The translations under genes were made by a program, and so were the position numbers. DNA of 64,000 nt from Blumeriella jaapii (taxonomy: Eukaryota > Ascomycota > Leotiomycetes > Helotiales > Drepanopezizaceae): assembly GCA_009599575.1 (NCBI GenBank), contig VWND01000013.1:806001-870000 (forward strand), in the 5' to 3' direction. Of the stretch, positions 56,352 through 64,000 are shown in pieces. The number at the start of each line of letters is the position of its first letter. Position 1 is the stretch's first letter. The notes under the pieces were generated by a model. It was not told the DNA's origin, ran no database searches, and saw nothing but the letters and a program-made list of their open reading frames with translations.

Positions 56352-57266
56352 CCCCGGAATCTTACCTATGTACCCCAGCCCCGACGCTCGCTAACCAACT
56401 GTTTGGCTTCCCACCCATTCACCGAATCACGTGAGCCCAAAGAGGAAGGTGGTCTGGCTTTGGCAGGCTCGGGGCAGACGACACTGTCTAGGTGAAATTT
56501 CCGTTTGCTTCTTCTAATGATATGCTATTCACGTTACCACCTCCTGCTCCTCCTCCTCCCCCTTCTTCCAGATATACCCGCATTCACCAACCCGCGCCTC
56601 AAACCCCAACCTCTCTTATCACCAATTATACAGCGCAGCAAAGCACAGTACAGCACCGCTCTTCTCCTCTCCTCCCCCCTACTCCTACCCCTCCTCCTCC
56701 TCCTCAGAACCTCACGCCCATCTCCATCCCCAACCTCCAAGCAACAACAGCCACCGCATCCTGCCCTCCGAGCGTCTCGCGCACCTCCGCGATCCCATCT
56801 CCCCTCGTCGAGGAGCACGTGCGAGCTAGCAAGAGAACGGCGCGTCGAGCTTGGTAGTGCCGGAGAGGGCGCGGGACGTGGAGGCGGGGAGGAAGAGCTC
56901 GGGTTTGAGAGGGGGGAACGAAACTGGGAGGTGGATGGCTGGGTAGAGGGGGAGTGGGTGGGGTTGAGTTAGGTTGGTACTTGACGAGGGTGCGAAAGAG
57001 AAAGAGTCTTTCTAGAGAGTCGTGAACGAGCGTGATGAGAACGAGGGTGTGGGAAGGGAGGAGACGGCTGGCAAAGTTGCTTTTCGCGAGCAAACGGTTT
57101 TTCTCCTATCTACATGGAAGCATCTCGGAACCTATGAAACCACTGTTTTTCCATGATATCGTGCAGCTGAGAAGGTCTTGTTTCCGCAAGAAATATGCCA
57201 TGCGAGGCCGAATGGCTCAGATTCAGAGTCTAGGAGCAAATGAGGAACCTGGATCGGAAGACATGC
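56352..57266. other. Intergenic, no gene recognised
   Basis: 0.9 kb, C/T-rich on the plus strand, with one GTACAGCAC site near 56648. ORFs of up to 155 codons are low-complexity Pro/Ser/Leu frames and are not called. Confidence 0.45.
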
Positions 57267-57782
57267 TCAGAAATGGACCATGATGTTCGACGTGACACTC
57301 CCCTGTGCGTCGTTCTCAGCATCGTCCTCGTCGTCCGGAACCTCCGCGACAGAGACGACGACAGAGGCTCCAGGCGAAACATCCTGACTTCCCCGTGCTG
57401 GCTCCGAGCTGTCCACACACTCCACGGACTCCTTCGTAACACCTCTGCCCGTACCGTCTAACGTGTCTTCGCCAGCGTGAGTCGCAGGGATGCCACTCGA
57501 GGCCGTATCGCTTCTCTGTCCTCCAGGCCTTGAAGCTTCGTCGGTGTCTGAAGACGATCCACCGCTCTCCATGTCAAAAGCCTCGAACCCGAAGCCGAGT
57601 CCGATATCAACATGTTCATCGAGCTTTCCTTCCCCCTGGCCCAGGGACTCGCCGACTTGGGTCGTCTCGCCGTCCAAACCAAGTCCCATGCCCTGTCTGC
57701 CTCTCTGAGCACCCCCATCTGCGTCTCCTTCGCCACCCCAAGGCAAGTCCGCGGCCGGCCCAGCACCACCGCCCATGGTCAT
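57267..57782 (-). CDS. Acidic Gly/Asp-rich ORF, probably C-terminal part of the next gene
   Basis: Open frame of 171 codons, Gly/Asp/Glu/Ser-rich, with VSVAEVPDDEDDAEND near the end. It overlaps the stop of the upstream minus-strand ORF by four bases (ATGA). The frame stays open upstream of its ATG (to beyond 57890) and there reads coding-like, for example YPDGARAYAISQRFEEVEL. This suggests that the two ORFs belong to one protein joined by an intron or a frame error that I could not place. As a separate gene it would have no promoter space. Confidence 0.4.
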   Translation of the reverse strand: MTMGGGAGPAADLPWGGEGDADGGAQRGRQGMGLGLDGETTQVGESLGQGEGKLDEHVDIGLGFGFEAFDMESGGSSSDTDEASRPGGQRSDTASSGIPATHAGEDTLDGTGRGVTKESVECVDSSEPARGSQDVSPGASVVVSVAEVPDDEDDAENDAQGSVTSNIMVHF

Positions 57783-58737
57783 ATCCGCCCCCGATAACTC
57801 GACCTCCTCGAAGCGCTGCGAGATCGCGTAGGCTCTCGCTCCATCGGGATACCGCCCATGGCCCGCGTAGTCTGCGCACCCCTCAACTTCCTGCCGCCGA
57901 AGCCACCCCAGCGCTCCTTGAAATCCCTCGTGCGTCTTGGACTGCGATCCTCATTCTCTGACGCAGCCGCAAAGGCGGCGAGGTCTCTCTCGAGATCCTC
58001 GAGCTCAGCCGCGATGGCTTGCCGTTCCCGCAACTTCACCCCCGGCCGCCGACTGTTGCTCCGTTCTGGTCGCCCGACCCGCACGCCCGGGAGATGATGC
58101 ACGGCGCCCTCCGCGTGCGTGACGCTCGCTCTCGTCTTCCTCTCCCCCAGACGGGCGCCCCCGTTCTGCGCGACCTGCTCCCCTCCGTCCAAGATGTCAT
58201 CGTCAAGGCCCATCGCGATCCTGACACACCTGCCCCCGAAGCCGGCGGCTTCCTCGTCGTCGTTGTCGCTGTCATCGTCCAAGGTCGCGGACCCGAACTG
58301 GGAGTTTGGGGGACTCGGGCGCGGGACGGGCACCGGAAGGGGGGGCTTGTCGCGCCGCCATCGGTCCCGGTCGTAGTTTCGGCAGGCCTTGCACTTGTGG
58401 GGAGCCATCTCGTTGCGGATCTCGATGCCTCGCATGCAGCCGCCGGGAGCCGCGTCGTCCTCGAGGCGACGGAGAGCGGCGATCTTGGTCGCCGTGGGGT
58501 TGGATCGAAGGGGATTGGTGTACACAGGCGGGTTGACGACGTGCGGGCAGAGGAAGGTCTCGAGCGGGAGAACGTGGAGGCAGGTGTACTGGCGCCGTCA
58601 GCGAATGGAGGAGGGGGAGGAGGAGGGGGAGGAGGGGAAGGGGAGGAGGGGGAGGGGAGGAGGGGGAGGGGAGGGAGGAGGGGGAGAGGGAGGAGGGGGG
58701 ATTCAAGCCTTACCAAGATCTGATGGCGTATACACAT
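57779..58737 (-). CDS. Conserved fungal Cys-containing protein, function unknown
   Basis: Exon 1 58737-58714 (eight codons, MCIRHQIL), intron 58713-58589, exon 2 58588-57779; in phase, 277 residues as modelled. The N-terminus reads MCIRHQILYTCLHVLPLETF then LCPHVVNP, the Cys/His-spaced start typical of a family of small ascomycete proteins with unknown function. It continues with GGCMRGIEIRNEMAPHKCKA and CRNYDRDRWRR, so a metal-binding role is possible but not shown. The C-terminal half is charged: LEDLERDLAAFAAASENE (helical), FKERWGGFGGRKLRGA, and a final Arg/Ser-rich tail. The intron is filled by a pyrimidine-only repeat (CCCTCCTCC-type) on the coding strand. The C-terminus is uncertain because of the overlapping ORF downstream. 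Confidence 0.65.
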
Positions 58738-59333
58738 CTTGATGGTCCTGGGGTGGAGATGGTTTCTGGGAGGATCTGGGGTAAGCGAATTCCGTTCTCG
58801 TTGTCGCGCCGGCGTGTATGTGCTGCGGATGGGTGGTTTGGTTTGGTTTGATGTTTTGTTGGTTGGTTGGTTGTTTTGCCGTTTTGTTGTTTTGTTGTTT
58901 TGTCTAGGGCTCAATGACGAGAACGGAAGCCACGCCGGACCCACACCACGAGGCCGGCGGACCGTCTCCAGAAGTGGCCACGGCAAGTTTCGGATTGAAG
59001 GGTGAACACGAACATGAACATGAACATCGTAGACGGCGGGAGTGGTGCTCGTGCTTTGGATTGCTCCCGATCGGTGTGGCAGAGTGTCTTGCGACGTGGA
59101 AATCAACAAGAGTATTCAAATCAACAAGTGTATTCACCCGCTCCACTTTTCCCTCGGTTAGTGCTGTGTTTCTGTACCGCACCGGGACTCGACGGCTGTC
59201 CACCGGTCGTGTAGGTGCGGTGCTGTCGGCGATCTCGTCAAGGATCTCTCGGTGTTGTATTCTTTTCTCGATCATAGCTCGCAAAGGCTGTGGACGAGCC
59301 AGAGTGGTTGAAGGCAAGCAGCACAGCTAGAAG

Positions 59334-59600
59334 CACAGTTAAATACAGTTAAACACAGTTAACAGCACAGCTAAACACAGGTAAACAGCACAGCTAGAAG
59401 CACAGTTAAACACAGTTAAACAGGACAACTAAACGCAGCTAAACAGCACAGCAAAACACAGCTACCAGGACAGCTAAACAGTACAGCTAAACACAGTTAA
59501 ACAGCACAGCTAAACACAGTTAACAGGACAGCTGAACAGTACAGCTAAACACAGTTAACAGGACAGCTGAACAGCACAGCTAAACACAGTAAAAAAGCAC
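59334..59600. repeat. Minisatellite of ACAGCTAAACACAGTTAA units
   Basis: About 15 imperfect units of 13-22 bp, each with CACAGCTAAACA or CACAGTTAAACA. The C/T difference between CAGCTAA and CAGTTAA alternates along the array. Confidence 0.9.
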
Positions 59601-60075
59601 AGCAAAATCCAGATACCAAATCCAGACACCAAATCCAGACACCCAATCCAAATCCCCAATCCAAATCCCCCGTACCGTCCACCATATCTTTCCACTTGAA
59701 GCCTCCGCGATCGACTGACCAGTCTCAAGATGACATCGGCAGTCATGGCCTGCGCTCCCATCCGACCAGCTCTCGAGAGTGCTCTCTCTACCTTGCGCGG
59801 TGATGGAACTTCCGTGTCGTTCTGCCTGCCGTGGCCGCCTGGGTGCGGCGTCACGTGAGGAGCGTGCAGAACGCCACTGGCTCCCACACATGTACTGTAC
59901 AGTACTGTACAGTATGTACAGTACTGCCCAGCCCCAGCCCGAGCCCCAGCCACCAAATCACATGACCCCATCACCCAGCCAGCCCGCCCGCCACAACCCC
60001 CCCACGACCAAGCCCTACTAGTCAGATCACATGACCGCGCCAGCGCCCACTAGCGCCGCCGCGACCCTCTGCGGG

Positions 60076-60082
60076 TATAAAA
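60076..60082 (+). promoter_or_regulatory. TATA box before a 42-codon ORF
   Basis: TATAAAA in a GGGTATAAAACGCG context, 67 bp upstream of the next ATG (60149). Confidence 0.5.
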
Positions 60083-60148
60083 CGCGCCGCTCGCGCCCGT
60101 CCTTCCATCCCTTTTTCCTCTCCTCTTCATACTTACCTTCTTGGGAAC

Positions 60149-60277
60149 ATGGCGCTCACGAATGCCGGTGTTCACAGCACGAGACCTCCATTGCACAGCG
60201 GGGCGTCGAGTGCTGTCAGCTATCCTTCGGGGTCGCTGCCGGGGGAATTTTTGATTGCATCCCTTGGGACTGAGTGA
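60149..60277 (+). CDS. Short ORF, 42 aa, downstream of a TATA box
   Basis: ATG 60149 in ACATGG context, stop TGA 60275-60277. Product starts MALTNAGVHSTRPPLHSG; no motif or signal peptide. The only support is position after a good TATA box with a pyrimidine-rich leader (CCTTTTTCCTCTCCTC). It could be a uORF or first exon of a longer gene, or chance. Confidence 0.25.
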   Translation: MALTNAGVHSTRPPLHSGASSAVSYPSGSLPGEFLIASLGTE

Positions 60278-60599
60278 TTGTTTTTCATTGAGATCTGGAG
60301 CTTTGCGCTTCGACTTGAAGAAGAAGAGGGCTGGGCGTGGATGCATGCATGCGTGGAGATGGATAGCTTCGCTCCGCGTTGTGGGAGGGGATGCTGGCGG
60401 GACGTGAAGTCGTTGCTGAGCTGCAAGGTCGTCGTCGTCGCTGTGCTGCCAGCCCACAATCCTCGTCGTCGTCGTCGTCGTCGTCGTCGCAGATGGTTGG
60501 CAAATCTCGGGCCACACGATCCCCCCCGTCGTGACCGCGGCCCCATCACAGCGCGTCGCCCACCCACGCAAGGCACGGCCTCCTATCGACCGACCCTCA

Positions 60600-60786
60600 C
60601 GCTACTTACTCACTCACTTACTCACTTACTCACTTACTCACTTACTCACTTACTCACTTACTCACTCACTCACTCACTCACTCACTCACTCACTCACTTA
60701 CCCACTCACTTACTCACTCACTCACTTACTCACTTACTCACTTACTCACATACTCACTCACTTACTCACTTACTTACTCACATACT
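60600..60786. repeat. Microsatellite of CTTACTCA/CTCA units
   Basis: About 185 bp of CACT-type tetramers and octamers, interrupted by TTACCC and ACATACT variants. Confidence 0.95.
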
Positions 60787-62053
60787 GTAGACAGACAGCC
60801 AGCAGCCACCGTCGCCGGCGAGCGTGTACTGTAGACGTCGAGATCGAGCTCTGCTGCTGCGCGCTCCATCGCGAACCTCGCCCTGGGCCCAGACGCCGAG
60901 ACCGGGATCCCTCTGGCAAGGCCAACGGCAGCAGGAGCAGGAGCAGCAGCAGGAGCAGGAGCAGCAGCAGCAGCAGCAGCAGCAGGAGCAGTATGGGTGG
61001 TGGTCCAGCGGTGCGGCGTGAATATGTATGTGTGTATGTGCTGTGCTGTAGATGTAGATGTACTGTATGTAGATGTACTATAGATGTACTGTGTGTATAC
61101 CTATAGGTACCTATGTATGTACATGTGCTGTACAGTAAATAACAGGTGTGGATATACTGTACTGTACTGTACTGTACTGTACTGTACTGTACACACACAC
61201 ATACAGACAGCACACACACATATACACACACACACACACCATGCAGTATCTACCTACCACCTACCTACCTACCTTTCCATCTTGTCGAAGCATACATACA
61301 GTACATACCCAGCTCGTCTCCTCCTCCTCCTCCTCCTCCCTGGTCCCGGTGGGAGAGCAACACCACCAACAACAACACGCGCGAACACGAGCTGGTCTGG
61401 GTGTACCGCGGTACGCACACTTGGCACTTCCCAGCCTTGCAATCGCAAGAATCACGATTCGGCACGCGTCTGTTCGAGGAGAGAAGTCGAAAAAAAAAAC
61501 GTAAAAATTAAAAACCAACTCAACAAACACGGCTGAAATTTCATGCAATGGGCCAGGCCACACAGGCTTGTGCGAAATCATTCTTTTGGGGTGAGGGGGA
61601 CAACTTGTGTCCCCCTCGTGTAGCATTTATGTCTCCTCTTTTGTTCTTGTCCCCTTTTTACTTCTTCGAGCTGTTGACGGGATTCCGTATCGTCCAATCC
61701 TCGGTTCCTACAATGAATGCCTCAACCGCTCAAGGGCTTCGCATTTCGTCCCATCTTCCGTTCCTACGGTACAATGAATGCCTCCACCGCTCCAGGGCTC
61801 CAGGCCTGCCATCACCAGCCCCCGAACCCGACACGCCACAAGTCGAAACCCGCGAAGGCAAGACAAGCAGCGTCCACGCCATGCTCCGCCACGCGACGCC
61901 GTCGCTTTGAGACCGAGAGGAAAGACAGGTGGAATGAGGTGAGGAGGGTCGTACGGACTGCCTACCTCGCGGGGGTCGGGTCGGGGTGACGCCCCCGCCG
62001 CCTCGTGATCGCGGCAGCGAGGGTGCACAGCCCGCGCCCAAATCCGACGCGGT

Positions 62054-64000
62054 TCAATTCTTCTTGAACATGTAGTGTCCTTGGGCCGCCAGTCAGCACG
62101 TCTTCCTCCGACCCGACATGGACGCGACGAGAAAAACTCACCATACAATCCCCCCACCTCGGCGCGGGCAACAGGGAGCTTCCGCATTCCCCAAAACGTG
62201 GCCCCCCACTTCCAACTCCGTGCTCCCTCGTCCCGCACGCCCTCGCCCGGGGCAGGCACCCTCACGAGCCAGCCGCGTCGGCCGGTCTCCTGGAGACACC
62301 ACCCCACCCTCTTGACATCGGGCACGTTCTCGAGTCGCCGCAGCACCTCGGCGCTCAGCTCGATCACCTCCAACGGCGCAGACACGCTCTTGAGCACGGG
62401 AGACGACGAGCCAAAGAGGGTGGGGAGGTCGAGCTGCGCGACCGAGAGATCCGAGACGTCGATGTAGTGCAGCGAGTGTGGGATCCAGGCGAGCTGGTCT
62501 TGGAGCGCAAGATCCGCGGAGGGCACGAACAAGCGGGTGAGCTGGGGGAGGTCGACGTGGCGGCCGAGACCGAGCTCCTCCAGGTGCTTGGAGAGGGGGA
62601 GGAGGAGTTCGACGTGCTCCGGTCCCATCTTGGAGCCTTTGAGGTTCAGCGAGCGGAGCGTCGAGGGCAGACCCGGGAGGAGGGCGGTGAGGTCGGCGCT
62701 GGAGAGCATCTCGGCGGATTTGGCGTCCATGGCGAGATTGAGGTAGACCAGTGCCCGGGCGGCGGGATGCGTCGTGAGGAACGAGACGACCGCCGCGCCA
62801 GAAAGGACCGAACACTTGCTCAGGTTCAGATGCGTGAGTGGCGCGGTGCGAGGGATCGAGTGGAGGGCCGCGTCGGTGATGCGGGTGTGTGCGACATCCA
62901 GGTGGGTGAGGTGCGGGAGGCGTGGGAGGAGGGTGTCGTAGGCCGAGGCGGGCAAGATGGTGCATTCGTGCAGACTCAATCGCGTGAGCGAGAGACGCGG
63001 GGGGAGAACATCGGCGCTGATGAGAGAGCGGAAGGCGTCTCGGAAGGCCGGGGAGGAGCAGGCGCAGAGGTCCAAGGCCTTGAGGTGTGGAAGATGGCAC
63101 AGAAGCGTCTTCAGCACGGCGGGGGACAGCTCGCCGTCGATGTGCTCCTGCGCCAGGAACTCTTGCAAGTTGGTCGTGAGCTCGAGGCATGCGAGGAGCG
63201 TTTCCGGGGTCAGATTCCGGATCGAGGCGCGCTGCCGGGCCGAGATGCCGGCCCCGGTCGGGTTGAAGTGGGCGAAATCCAGACGTCGGACCATCGCACC
63301 GAGATCTGGATAGGCTTTGACCCGGGAGAGGAACTTGGCAAAGATGCGCGAATGAGGGATCGTGATTTGGGCGTACAACGTGCTGACCGTCGCAAAGTGG
63401 ATGGTGCGCGAGGTGAGCAGCAGGGACATGAGATCCACGTTTCGGGCCGCGAAGCCGTGGGGCGGCACGTCAAGGGCCAGTCGGTCGACGATGGAGCCTA
63501 GAATCCGACATCAACCATGACTCGAGGAACCGCCGCCGGGACCCGACGGCGGGGGCACGCGCCGGCTCCGGAGCACCTACCGAGCAATTCCGGGGGCAGT
63601 TTCTCCAGCCTGCTCTGCCCGGCCGGGAAGAGGGCCCTCGCCGCTCTCGTGGCTCCCGTGACGTCGACGCCACGCATCACCACATCCCCTTGCCCGTCGC
63701 AGTCCCATCGGGGCGCGTCGGTGAGATCGGCACAGCTCTTGCTTGCCTTCTTGCCTCCGACGTGGATGCCTTTCCACGCGGCAAAGCCATCCCCGGGCGA
63801 CACCAGGGCCTGGAGCAGACTGTGCGGGTGGGTGAGCAGGCGTCGTCGCGCGTCCCGTCGGCGCGCGGCGGGCTCGGGCGGTGTTCTGGATCCGGAGGAG
63901 GAGGAGGAGGAGTCGTCAAGCGCGTTCTCGTCGTGGGTCGCGTACTGATGTCGCAGATAGGAACTGGTCCTGGACTCGGTGAAGGACTGCGCCACCCCTC
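62054..64000 (-). CDS. F-box/leucine-rich-repeat protein, 5' end outside window
   Basis: Minus strand, running in from beyond the right edge: exon >64000-63581, intron 63580-63498, exon 63497-62142, intron 62141-62080, last exon 62079-62054 (eight codons, ending HYMFKKN). All joins are in phase. The F-box core is LEKLPPELLG-SIVDRLALDV across the first intron, followed by GFAARNVDLMSLLLTSRTIH. Then LRRs: LTRLSLHECTIL, LTHLDVAHTRITD, LTHLNLSKCSVLSG, LVYLNLAMDAKSAE, LRSLNLKGSKMG and LEELGLGRHVDLPQ. The end WGMRKLPVARAEVGGLYG-HYMFKKN is the usual C-terminal signature of this fungal family. Such proteins are expected to be substrate receptors of SCF ubiquitin ligases; the target is unknown. The N-terminus is Ser-rich, and no ATG is present before the edge. 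Confidence 0.87.

Larger units (their letters stand above)
58738..62053. other. Gene-poor region with several tandem repeats
   Basis: 3.3 kb. It holds the promoter of the gene ending at 58737, the ACAGCTAAACACAGTTAA minisatellite (59334-59600), TACTGTAC blocks (59890-59925, 60825-60833, 61035-61080, 61155-61192, 61295-61302), a CGT trinucleotide run (60464-60495), a CTTACTCA repeat (60600-60786), an AGCAGC run (60928-60990), and a TATA-linked short ORF. Frames of more than 100 codons pass through these repeats and are not called. Confidence 0.55.

Noticed and set aside
60531..61106. 191-codon plus ORF with LTHSLTHLLTYS repeats
   Set aside because: It is the CTTACTCA microsatellite read as protein.
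62467..63501. 344-codon plus-strand ORF opposite the F-box/LRR gene
   Set aside because: Antisense shadow; Gly/Glu/Arg-rich without motifs, while the minus strand carries regular LRRs.

Overview
The window is nuclear DNA of a filamentous ascomycete (Pezizomycotina; Dothideomycetes is my guess, not shown by the sequence). The evidence is short GT-AG introns of about 50-200 nt with CTGAC/CTAAC-like branch sites, two intron-containing tRNA genes with T-run terminators, and fungus-restricted families: trehalose phosphorylase, a CAP20/perilipin-like protein, 2EXR and HET proteins, and a DUF3533/SNG1-like membrane protein. No bacterial-type operons, CRISPR arrays or rRNA genes were seen. Gene models below were built by hand from reading frame, splice phase and family motifs.

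Layout: 1-3.3 kb holds a trehalose phosphorylase (3' end off the left edge) and a frame-broken GT32 glycosyltransferase. 3.3-6.6 kb is repeat-rich and gene-free. 6.6-14.1 kb holds an acyltransferase-3 membrane protein, a SET-domain lysine methyltransferase, a 2EXR protein with an acidic low-complexity tract, and a small conserved fungal protein. 15.0-16.4 kb is a decayed phosphatidylserine decarboxylase. At 17.2 kb is a tRNA-Gln whose D-loop is split by a 61-bp insert. 17.6-27.6 kb holds an SNG1-like protein, a type II membrane protein of glycosyltransferase type, a broken HET gene, a small secreted protein and a secreted class II peroxidase. 31.3-32.4 kb holds a tRNA-Trp and the CAP20-like gene. 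35.8-45.0 kb holds an intact HET gene, a decayed SDR gene, a nitrilase, and a divergent pair encoding the GINS subunit Psf3 and a mitochondrial Mn superoxide dismutase. 45-62 kb is mostly simple repeats plus a 98-bp tandem array of about 12 units, with three short genes embedded. The right edge is an F-box/LRR gene whose start lies outside.

The genes do not form an obvious pathway or biosynthetic cluster: housekeeping genes (Psf3, SOD, methyltransferase) are mixed with accessory and decaying ones (GT32, PSD, HET, SDR). A pentamer repeat built on TACTGTAC/GTACAGTA is scattered through almost every intergenic stretch and avoids the recognised exons. The most unusual single observation is the tRNA-Gln gene: removing a 61-bp segment that begins GTATGT, carries GCTGAC and ends AAG restores a standard D-arm.
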